NCBI GenBank assembly: GCA_017451025.1
Contig: JAFSSM010000008.1
Coordinates: 1-64,000, forward strand
DNA from: Synergistaceae bacterium
GTDB taxonomy: Bacteria; Synergistota; Synergistia; Synergistales; Aminobacteriaceae
Length of the DNA: 64,000 nt
Direction of reading: 5' to 3'
The notes beneath the pieces are model-generated. The model was given only the letters and a program-made list of their open reading frames with translations. It was not told where the DNA came from and did not search any database. The position numbers and the translations under genes are program-made. This document shows, piece by piece, positions 25,159 through 32,772 of this stretch; position 1 is the stretch's first letter, and the number at the start of each line of letters is the position of its first letter.

Positions 25159-27951
25159 ATGCTCAAAAGATTTTCGGCGGCAATGCTTTTCTTGGCCGTG
25201 ATGTGCTCTGTTTCTTGGGGATATGACATCAACACGAACTACAACCCCTACTACCTCTATCCCAATTATGTTGACGACGGAGACGATTGGACGCAGTACG
25301 TATATTCGCGTTACGGCAACTCGGACATCGGTTTTCTCTACCAGCTCAGGGATGTTACCGGAGCCTCACGTTCCGAGCAGGTAGCAGGGCCTCAGTGGTT
25401 CGCAACTGTCTTCGAGAATTATTACTACTACTTCCATTACCCGGAGGACGAAACTCACGCAGGAATGTACCGGCGCACGATGGGCGGAGAATCTCCGACG
25501 GTACCCTTCTCAGTTGTGGGTGATGTGATTGACGGTTTCAACTTCGTGCACGCAGAAGAACCACAGCCCTATGAATCGTGGATGCGCAGAGGACTCATCA
25601 ACACAAGCCTCTACGACCCGTACCCTGACCCGGTCGAAAGTATTTTTGTTGTGCTTCCTGAAGGACAGGGAGATTTTGCGGTTAGGTTTGCCAATCCTTA
25701 CGCAAGGCATTTCCCGTTCTGGTGGGGATGGGGAGTTGACACTACAGCTAATCCCCGCTGGTGGGACTATTACGACTGGAGGGAATACGGCTACGTTACT
25801 GCTGACCCGATAAACTACATTGCTTACGACAACACTGTATACGAGCGCGGAATTGACAGGCGTTACACCGAAAAGTACAAGTATGTGCTGTCGGAAGATA
25901 TATCCGGCGACGTAGTCCTGAAGTCAGAACAGTATATCCTTGATGCTTCCGGCGCAACAGTCTACACGGTCTCCGGAGATATTAACGGCTATCACGCGTT
26001 CTACGACACCGACAAGAATTTAGCCTACACAGTCTCAGGCGATGAAGTGTATAACTCTTCCGGGAACCTCGCCTTCACAATCGAGCACAGCACCAACGGC
26101 GCAGAGTACTACGTCTGCGAAGTCAGGAACATAGCAGAGTCAATAACCTTTGACACATTCGACGGCTATTCCGTGAACGTAAGCCCGGCGAGCGAACAGA
26201 GCATTGCTTCAGGGAATTACCTTGACGCTAGAATCAGGTTCAGGGCGGACGATTCTTACGGTTACGGCAGCAAATTGGGATATATAACTTTTCGTCAGAG
26301 GGCGAGCTTCGCCACTGGTTATAGCAACTACCGTGAATTTACGACTATTCCGATTGTTGTTGCCAACGTCTCAAACGGCAACGCCTCCGAGAATCCGCTT
26401 AACTTCGATATGATAGTTTTCGGTGAGAGCGGGGATGTCATCAACCGCATAAAATTCACGTGGGACGCTCAGCAGGACATGCCGGACCAGGATTTGGGTA
26501 CGTTCTTCATGATGAGGCAATACAACTCATCGATGCCTACCTATAACCTCGAAACCAGAATCACCAACAACACCGGCACCCGCTACGAGCTCTTCAGGTA
26601 TGACCAGTACGGTGCAACGCGCTACACATCTCCTGATGTCGAGTACAGACAGCAATACGCCAGCATCAAGCCCGCTCACTGGAAGTACAACCTCACGCAG
26701 GATTTGTACGGCACTCTGCCCGATACCTTCATGCTGGACGCTCACAGCCAGATTGCTCCGGGACTCGTTACCGTCTACAAGAACGATGTTTACGGCACCG
26801 TCAACATGGAGAACGACACGAGCGAGTCCTTCAGGCTCTACGAATACGCCAGTCCTTCACCGAAGAACTTACGGCTGAATTACCGCCGCATTGCCGGAAT
26901 GATTACGGCAGGTGCTCCCGTGAAACTCTCGAATGATATTGCGTCAACTCAGGGATTCAGAATGCAGTTCACCGACATTATCCGCAACGACGAGGAAACT
27001 GAATACGAGCTGACTAACCTTATGGGCAAGGCTCCCGCTATGGTTGACGCAGCGGACAGCGCAGTTGCTCCGTCTAACACCTACATAGGCTCAACGGCAT
27101 TGAACGCTTTCCGGATCATCAAGGATGTACCCGAAGCACTGCAGGCTATAGTCTCTTACGACGAGGTAGTTTCTGCGGAGCCGGAGCCGGAAAATCCCGA
27201 CGAACCTGTGGAGAATCCGGAAGAACCTGCAGAGAATCCGGAAGAACCCGCAGCAGAGCAGGAACCCGAGCAAGAACAAGAAGCTCCTGCTGAGACAGCG
27301 GATTTTCGTGCATCAGTGGAGTACACCACCGACAAAGCAGCGTTACAGCCCGTAGCTATTCGCCTGAGGATTCCGAGACAGAGCCAGCTTTTGGTGAATA
27401 GATGGGAAGAATTGGATGCGGCGGCAAATGCCCGTGAACTATTCACGATATTTTCACGCTTCGGGACAGTTTGGGTGAGATCTTCGGCAACAGCTGAGAG
27501 AGATGCTAATTTGTTCACAGCCATCAACAACAAAGGCTCCAGTCTGGGCGTAAGTGCGGCTGACTGCGTGAGGGCGTTCACATACGATAATGCTCTGTAC
27601 CTGGACTTCATAATCGTTATGGCTGATGCAGTGAGCAAGAACAACGGCAAGACTGCTTTCGTCGAGGTCTTCAAGGACGACAACGTACCGTATGTGCTTA
27701 TCGGCGACGGCAACATCGATAAACGCTGGGAGCTTGAGTTCTACGTGGGAGCAACAGGCTCAAACCCGGACACGCGAGTCACTGAGCCTGCTTCTCCTGA
27801 CGTGAGCAACAACGCTAACACCGAGCCAGAACCCGAAAATAACGGCAGCAACAGTAACAGTGTCGGTTCTTCCGGGGGCGGCGGAGGCTGTTCACTCGGC
27901 CTTGCCGGTTTGTTGGGAATGATGTTAGTGATTAGGAAACTTTACAGGTAA
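25159..27951 (+). CDS. Large secreted protein with Synerg-CTERM sorting signal
   Basis: A 930-residue exported protein of unknown function. Signal peptide MLKRFSAAMLFLAVMCSVSWG. The mature part is very rich in Tyr, Asn and Asp and likely all-beta, with no catalytic domain recognised. Near residue 675 is a repetitive Glu/Pro/Asn linker (EEPAENPEEPA type). A second domain of about 160 residues follows, then an Asn/Ser/Gly spacer. The end has GGGGGC, a hydrophobic stretch and IRKLYR: a Synerg-CTERM signal for surface sorting. AGGAGG ends at 25143; ATG 25144 is too close to it, so I chose ATG 25159, although its spacing (15) is long. A terminator follows. Confidence 0.85.
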   Translation: MLKRFSAAMLFLAVMCSVSWGYDINTNYNPYYLYPNYVDDGDDWTQYVYSRYGNSDIGFLYQLRDVTGASRSEQVAGPQWFATVFENYYYYFHYPEDETHAGMYRRTMGGESPTVPFSVVGDVIDGFNFVHAEEPQPYESWMRRGLINTSLYDPYPDPVESIFVVLPEGQGDFAVRFANPYARHFPFWWGWGVDTTANPRWWDYYDWREYGYVTADPINYIAYDNTVYERGIDRRYTEKYKYVLSEDISGDVVLKSEQYILDASGATVYTVSGDINGYHAFYDTDKNLAYTVSGDEVYNSSGNLAFTIEHSTNGAEYYVCEVRNIAESITFDTFDGYSVNVSPASEQSIASGNYLDARIRFRADDSYGYGSKLGYITFRQRASFATGYSNYREFTTIPIVVANVSNGNASENPLNFDMIVFGESGDVINRIKFTWDAQQDMPDQDLGTFFMMRQYNSSMPTYNLETRITNNTGTRYELFRYDQYGATRYTSPDVEYRQQYASIKPAHWKYNLTQDLYGTLPDTFMLDAHSQIAPGLVTVYKNDVYGTVNMENDTSESFRLYEYASPSPKNLRLNYRRIAGMITAGAPVKLSNDIASTQGFRMQFTDIIRNDEETEYELTNLMGKAPAMVDAADSAVAPSNTYIGSTALNAFRIIKDVPEALQAIVSYDEVVSAEPEPENPDEPVENPEEPAENPEEPAAEQEPEQEQEAPAETADFRASVEYTTDKAALQPVAIRLRIPRQSQLLVNRWEELDAAANARELFTIFSRFGTVWVRSSATAERDANLFTAINNKGSSLGVSAADCVRAFTYDNALYLDFIIVMADAVSKNNGKTAFVEVFKDDNVPYVLIGDGNIDKRWELEFYVGATGSNPDTRVTEPASPDVSNNANTEPEPENNGSNSNSVGSSGGGGGCSLGLAGLLGMMLVIRKLYR

Positions 27952-27955
27952 GGAA

Positions 27956-27990
27956 AATCCCCTCAGCTTTGGACTGGGGGGATTGCTTTA
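27956..27990 (+). terminator. Terminator of the Synerg-CTERM protein gene
   Basis: An 11-bp stem (27956-27966 with 27974-27984, one wobble) with a 7-base loop and a T-rich tail that runs into the end of lysC. Confidence 0.75.
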
Positions 27991-29307
27991 TTCTTCTTTG
28001 TCCACAAATATGTGATAGATTGACCGTATTGCTCGTTCAAAGTCCTCGTTCAGAACTCCCACAATGATATTCAGCTCGCTTGCTCCCTGATCTATCATTC
28101 GGACGTTGATTCTCGCTTCGGCGAGTGCCCGGAAGATTTTTGCGGCTGTTCCTGTCTGCGACTTCATGCTCCGTCCGACAACTGCAATCAACGCAATTCC
28201 CGACTCTACTTCCAGAGATTCGGGCTGTACTATCTTGGCGATTCTGCTCAACACTTCCTGTTCGTGCTCGATGAACTTTCCCTCCTGAACGATTACCGTC
28301 ATTGTGTCTATCCCTGAAGGCAGATGTTCAAGGGGTATTGCATTCTCGGAGAAGCACTGCACAACTTTCGTGTAGAAGTCTGGCTGTGAATGCATCAGGT
28401 CCTTAGCGATTACGATTGAGCAGAAATTTTTGCGGCCCGCTATTCCTGTGATGGTGTACTTGGAACGTCTGGCAGTGTTAGCGACTATCCACGTGCCGGG
28501 GTCTTCCGGAGAATTGGTGTTGCGTATGTTAATAGGGATGCCCGCTTTCTTCACCGGGAATATCGCGTCCTCATGCATAACGCTGGCTCCCATGTAGGAC
28601 AGCTCCCGCAATTCCTTGTAGGTGATGTTCCTCATGACTGCGGGACTGCTCACGATATGCGGGTCTGCCATCAGGAGGCCGGATACGTCCGTCCAGTTCT
28701 CATAGACCCCTGCTTTGCACGCACGCGCAACTATTGAGCCGGTGATGTCGCTCCCTCCGCGTGAGAAGGTTTTTACGTGGCCGTCTGCACCAATTCCGTA
28801 GAAACCGGGTATCACTGCACGTTCGCACTCGCTGAGCTTCTGGCCAAGTACTGCGTCGGTCTTCGTCTGGTCGAAATTACCCGCCTCATCGAAGAATATC
28901 ACTTCCGCCGCGTCAATGAACTCATACCCAAGATAACCGCTCATGATTAACCCGTTGAGGTATTCGCCACGTGATGCAGTGTAGTCCTTCTCCGGCTCAT
29001 GAAGCAATTTATCCTCGATCGCGTCAAACGCCTCTGCTAAGGAGAGGTTTAACCCGAGTCCCTGTATAATTTCGTTGTACCTGTCCTTCACGGCGAGGAA
29101 CGGCTCGTAGAAATTCTGACCCTTTGACGCTAATTCGTAGCACTCGTAGAGCAAATCCGTAACCTTAATATCTCCGTCATGTCTTTTGCCAGGAGCTGAA
29201 GGCACAACGTAAACTCTGGCCTCATCACTGCGGATAATTGCCCCGACTTTCTGGAATTGTCCGGCAGAAGCAAGCGAACTCCCGCCGAACTTCACAACCT
29301 TCTTCAT
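27988..29307 (-). CDS. lysC: Aspartate kinase
   Basis: A 439-residue aspartokinase, the first step of the aspartate pathway (Lys, Thr, Met, diaminopimelate). The N-terminal KFGGSSLAS, the FSRGGSDITGS segment and two C-terminal ACT domains (GRSMKSQTGTAAKIF, then NVRMIDQGASELNIIVGV) are seen; ACT domains normally bind inhibitory amino acids. It is the last gene of asd-hom-lysC and overlaps hom by 4 bases. Confidence 0.96.
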   Translation of the reverse strand: MKKVVKFGGSSLASAGQFQKVGAIIRSDEARVYVVPSAPGKRHDGDIKVTDLLYECYELASKGQNFYEPFLAVKDRYNEIIQGLGLNLSLAEAFDAIEDKLLHEPEKDYTASRGEYLNGLIMSGYLGYEFIDAAEVIFFDEAGNFDQTKTDAVLGQKLSECERAVIPGFYGIGADGHVKTFSRGGSDITGSIVARACKAGVYENWTDVSGLLMADPHIVSSPAVMRNITYKELRELSYMGASVMHEDAIFPVKKAGIPINIRNTNSPEDPGTWIVANTARRSKYTITGIAGRKNFCSIVIAKDLMHSQPDFYTKVVQCFSENAIPLEHLPSGIDTMTVIVQEGKFIEHEQEVLSRIAKIVQPESLEVESGIALIAVVGRSMKSQTGTAAKIFRALAEARINVRMIDQGASELNIIVGVLNEDFERAIRSIYHIFVDKEE

Positions 29308-30326
29308 TCACCAAGCACCCGGAATTTCTGTCCTGCTGGCTTGGCCGGAGGCTCTGAGACGTTCGCAGGTTCAAGGTCAGCAAAGTTATTCGGGATATTG
29401 CGGCCGATGTTCTTTGCACACTCGATTACGTCGGACACAACCGCGCTGGCTGTCGGGAGTTTCCCTGCTCCCCTGCCGTAGAACATCAGGTTATCCACTT
29501 GAGTCCCGTGCACCATTATTCCGTTGAACACGTCGTTGACACCGTAAAGCGGTGAACTCTGCGGCACAAAATACGGTGCAACGTTCACACTACCCTTCAC
29601 CGCGTCGTAGACTCCCAGCAGCTTAATTGACATTCCGAGAGCCTCAGCGGTCGCGAAATCTTCCGGCGTAATGTTGGTGATGCCCTCACACGCTACCTGC
29701 TCATACGAATACTTTTTTCCTGACACCAGCGACGCAAGAATAGCTATCTTCCTTGCCGTGTCGTGCCCCTCAACATCTGCGGCGGGGTTGCGTTCCGCAA
29801 AACCCTTCTCCTGAGCTTCCTTCAGGGCTGAAGCGAAATCCTTACCGGCCTTCATGTTGGTGAGTATGTAGTTGCACGTGCCGTTGAGGATTCCGGCAAT
29901 GAGGGTAATCTTCTCGTGTGCACAGCTCTCACGCAACGGACGGATTATTGGTATTCCGCCGCCGACGCTCGCCTCGAACAGGTACGAGCAGTTATGCTCG
30001 CGGGCAATCGCGCTCAGTTCCACTCCGTAAGCGTCGACCAGCTCCTTGTTGGAACTGCACACGGATATTCCGCGCTCAAGCGCAAGGTGTGTGTAGGTGT
30101 AGGCAGGCTCTTTTCCGCCCATTGTCTCGCACACAACTTTTACGTCGGGGTCATTCACGATGACGTTTATATCGTTCACAACGCCGGGAATATCCCTGAT
30201 GTCCAGAATGTATTTGACGTGAAGGGTATCACCCAGCACGCGCTTAATCTCCGCAGAGTTCTTCTCGATGACCTCGCCGACTCCGCTGCCTATATTTCCG
30301 TAGCCCAGTATCGCAATGTTTATCAT
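29304..30326 (-). CDS. hom: Homoserine dehydrogenase
   Basis: A 340-residue NAD(P)-dependent enzyme that reduces aspartate semialdehyde to homoserine. Nucleotide site LGYGNIGSGV at the N-terminus; the catalytic region has GTCNYIL, then NPAADVEGHDTARKIAILA. The chain lacks the C-terminal ACT domain found in about 430-residue versions, so feedback inhibition by threonine at that site is not expected. It lies 3 bases after asd and overlaps lysC by 4. Confidence 0.96.
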   Translation of the reverse strand: MINIAILGYGNIGSGVGEVIEKNSAEIKRVLGDTLHVKYILDIRDIPGVVNDINVIVNDPDVKVVCETMGGKEPAYTYTHLALERGISVCSSNKELVDAYGVELSAIAREHNCSYLFEASVGGGIPIIRPLRESCAHEKITLIAGILNGTCNYILTNMKAGKDFASALKEAQEKGFAERNPAADVEGHDTARKIAILASLVSGKKYSYEQVACEGITNITPEDFATAEALGMSIKLLGVYDAVKGSVNVAPYFVPQSSPLYGVNDVFNGIMVHGTQVDNLMFYGRGAGKLPTASAVVSDVIECAKNIGRNIPNNFADLEPANVSEPPAKPAGQKFRVLGE

Positions 30327-30329
30327 GTT

Positions 30330-31418
30330 CTACTTCGCCTCGATGTACTTCATGTGCACTAAAAGTTCTGCGCACTCAACCGCTCCGCCCGCTGCCCCTC
30401 TAAGAGTGTTGTGCGACAGTCCGACAAATTTCCAGTCATAGATATTGTCCGGCCTGAGCCTTCCGATATTGATTCCCATTCCGCCGCCGAAATTCACGTC
30501 AAGTGCAACTTGCGGCCTGTTGTCCTCCTCGAAGTACCTGATGAACTGTTCGGGAGCTGTCGGGAGTTTTGCCTGCTGGGGGATTCCTGCAAAAGTGTTG
30601 AGCTTCTCGATGAGGACTTCCTTGCTTGGCGCGGGCTTCCTGAATTTTACGAAAGCCGCCGCTGTGTGGCCGTAGAGCACCGGAATCCTGATGCACTGTG
30701 CAGAAATTACAGGCTCACTCGCCGGGACTATCTGGACTCCCTCAATTTTGCCGAATATGCGCAGGGGTTCTTTCTCGGACTTCTCTTCCTCGCCGCCGAT
30801 GTAGGGGATAACGTTTCCGACCATTTCCGGCCAAGTGTTAAAGTTCTTGCCAGCTCCGGAGATTGCCTGATAGGTTGTAACGATTGCCTCGTAGGGTTCG
30901 TACTCTTTCCACGCCGCAAAAGCAGGTGCATAACTCTGAATTGAGCAGTTGGGCTTGACGGCAATGAAGCCCCGAGAAGTTCCTAGCCTCTTTCTCTGGA
31001 AGGCGATAACCTCTGCGTGTTCGGGGTTTATCTCAGGAATTATCATCGGCACGTCAGGAGTCCAACGGTGTGCTGAGTTGTTGGATACTACGGGGGTCTC
31101 GGTCTTTGCGTACTCTTCCTCAATGGCCTTGATCTCTTCCTTTGTCATGTTGACCGCGCTGAACACAAAGTCCACATTGTCGGCGATGCCTTTAACGTCG
31201 TTCACGTCATCGAGCACCATATTTTTGATGTTGGCAGGCAGAGGCTCATCGAGAAGCCAGCGTCCCGCCATAGCTTCCTCGTAGGTTTTGCCCTTGCTGT
31301 TTGGGGAAGCGGCAATTACCTTAACGTCAAACCACGGATGATTGTGAAGTATCTGGATGAATCTCTGTCCGACCATGCCCGTAGCTCCGAGCACTCCGAC
31401 GCGTAACTTATTCTGCAA
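30330..31418 (-). CDS. asd: Aspartate-semialdehyde dehydrogenase (archaeal/fungal type)
   Basis: A 362-residue enzyme that reduces aspartyl phosphate to the semialdehyde. Nucleotide site VLGATGMVGQRF at residues 9-20; active-site Cys158 in KPNCSIQ. The segment NHPWFDVKVIAASPNSKGK and overall length match the archaeal/yeast form, not the E. coli form. The start is TTG 31418 with AAGGAG 10 bases upstream. It is the first gene of a compact threonine/lysine pathway operon. Confidence 0.95.
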   Translation of the reverse strand: MQNKLRVGVLGATGMVGQRFIQILHNHPWFDVKVIAASPNSKGKTYEEAMAGRWLLDEPLPANIKNMVLDDVNDVKGIADNVDFVFSAVNMTKEEIKAIEEEYAKTETPVVSNNSAHRWTPDVPMIIPEINPEHAEVIAFQRKRLGTSRGFIAVKPNCSIQSYAPAFAAWKEYEPYEAIVTTYQAISGAGKNFNTWPEMVGNVIPYIGGEEEKSEKEPLRIFGKIEGVQIVPASEPVISAQCIRIPVLYGHTAAAFVKFRKPAPSKEVLIEKLNTFAGIPQQAKLPTAPEQFIRYFEEDNRPQVALDVNFGGGMGINIGRLRPDNIYDWKFVGLSHNTLRGAAGGAVECAELLVHMKYIEAK

Positions 31419-31491
31419 AGTTGCAACACTCCTTGCTGTGAATCGTCAAAAAATTTCTGCATAGTATACCATTGACACAAAGCACTTATTA

Positions 31492-32601
31492 CTATTTCAT
31501 TGCCAGCAAATCAATGTAGAAGTCCCAGAATGCTTTTTTGTCAATCTTCATAACTATCTGCGCTTTGTTCACTCCTTCAGGGAAGCCGGTACCTTTAGCC
31601 ATATCGTTATGATCATTCTGCTGCCAAGTAACTGCACGCCCTGAATTAATGCCCGGTGTTGTGTCAACAGTTATGTAACGCGTCTGAAGGTCTGTAATGA
31701 GTTCCGGACGAAGAAATACAGCAGGCACCACTACATCCCAGACATAATTTGCAGACTCAAGTGTAAATGTTCTTTTATCAGAGAGAATTAATTTCGTTAT
31801 CGCGTTAGGTTCTTTCTCTGCGAGACGTTCATAAAATTCGGAGGTTAATATTATTTGTTGAGCTAAATCATCAGGCACAATAATCTGGCTCTTCCAGTTC
31901 GCGGCAAGACAGAATTTTATTGCGTCAGGGTCATAATACCAGTTCATTTCTGCCGCTGGTGTAGCATTTCCGGGAACGTCAATATCTCCTCCCATGTAAA
32001 TTATTCCTGCTACTTCCTCAGCTAGTGCCGGGTATTTCTTCAGGGCAACAGCAATGTTTGTAGCTGCTCCGACAGCCATAATCGTAACTTCTCCGGGATT
32101 GGCTTTCACGCTCTCAATGATGAAATCCCACGCAGGAAGGTCCTGCGCTCTTGTCTCAGGGTAGCCGAACATCGGATCACTGTTCAGATGCAGATAATCC
32201 TTCGGACGCTTCGACAAATCAGCGAAGTCATCTTTGCTGAAATCCCAGTAAGCCCCGCAGAAATTAGGAATACCGTAAAGTCTGCTTTCTTCCTCCATGT
32301 TCCTGAAACCTGCAAGCGGTTCATCTGTTCCCTGATACACACGAATATCATTACGGCCTATAAGTTCAAGCTGACGGAGTGCTGCCGTTGTAGCTTCAGG
32401 AACGAATACGTTGCTGCTTGCAGTAGTTACGCCTAAGAGTTCAAGCATTCCGGCCTTGTCTGCCTGAGCAAGCATGAAGACAGCAAGAGCATCGTCGTTC
32501 AGGTATGCAATGTCAGTATCAATTATGACTTTACGGGCTGCCTCCCCATTATTAGCAGAGAGACTAATAACAAGGAGCGCAATATAAATTTTTCTGTACA
32601 T
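31492..32601 (-). CDS. Exported inosine-uridine nucleoside hydrolase family protein
   Basis: A 369-residue protein with a signal peptide (MYRKIYIALLVISLSANNGEA), so it acts outside the cytoplasm. The metal site is a variant of the family pattern: DTDIAYLNDDALAVFML near residue 28, where the usual form is DTD-x3-DD with a shorter gap. Later VGAATNIAVALKKYP and the WYYDPDAIKFC segment support the fold. It probably frees bases from nucleosides for uptake. Monocistronic between asd and the transporter fusion. Confidence 0.88.
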   Translation of the reverse strand: MYRKIYIALLVISLSANNGEAARKVIIDTDIAYLNDDALAVFMLAQADKAGMLELLGVTTASSNVFVPEATTAALRQLELIGRNDIRVYQGTDEPLAGFRNMEEESRLYGIPNFCGAYWDFSKDDFADLSKRPKDYLHLNSDPMFGYPETRAQDLPAWDFIIESVKANPGEVTIMAVGAATNIAVALKKYPALAEEVAGIIYMGGDIDVPGNATPAAEMNWYYDPDAIKFCLAANWKSQIIVPDDLAQQIILTSEFYERLAEKEPNAITKLILSDKRTFTLESANYVWDVVVPAVFLRPELITDLQTRYITVDTTPGINSGRAVTWQQNDHNDMAKGTGFPEGVNKAQIVMKIDKKAFWDFYIDLLAMK

Positions 32602-32680
32602 TTACTGACAAATTCCTCCGTGCGACAAAAATTTTCTGCAAAGTATATCATCCGAAAAATTGTGAACAGAAATTTAGTCG

Positions 32681-32710
32681 TTGCAATAGAATCATTACAT
32701 TAGCTATAAT
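32681..32710 (+). promoter_or_regulatory. Promoter of the binding-protein/permease fusion gene
   Basis: A -35 TTGCAA (32681-32686) and a perfect -10 TATAAT (32705-32710) are separated by 18 bases. The expected start lies near 32717, just before the direct repeats. Confidence 0.7.
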
Positions 32711-32720
32711 ACTCGCACCC

Positions 32721-32755
32721 AATCATTCATTATTTACAGAATCATTCATTATTTA
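32721..32755 (+). repeat. Two 16-base direct repeats, 19 bases apart, in the leader of the transporter gene
   Basis: The same 16 bases (AATCATTCATTATTTA) occur at 32721-32736 and 32740-32755. They lie between the promoter and the ribosome site AGGAGG (32758-32763). They could be a leader regulator site or a duplication of the 5' untranslated region. Confidence 0.9.
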
Positions 32756-32772
32756 TAGGAGGTAAAACTATC

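Noticed and set aside
27156-27716. A 186-codon minus-strand frame with Ser/Gly repeats
   Set aside because: It is the mirror of the Glu/Pro repeat linker of the plus-strand Synerg-CTERM protein.
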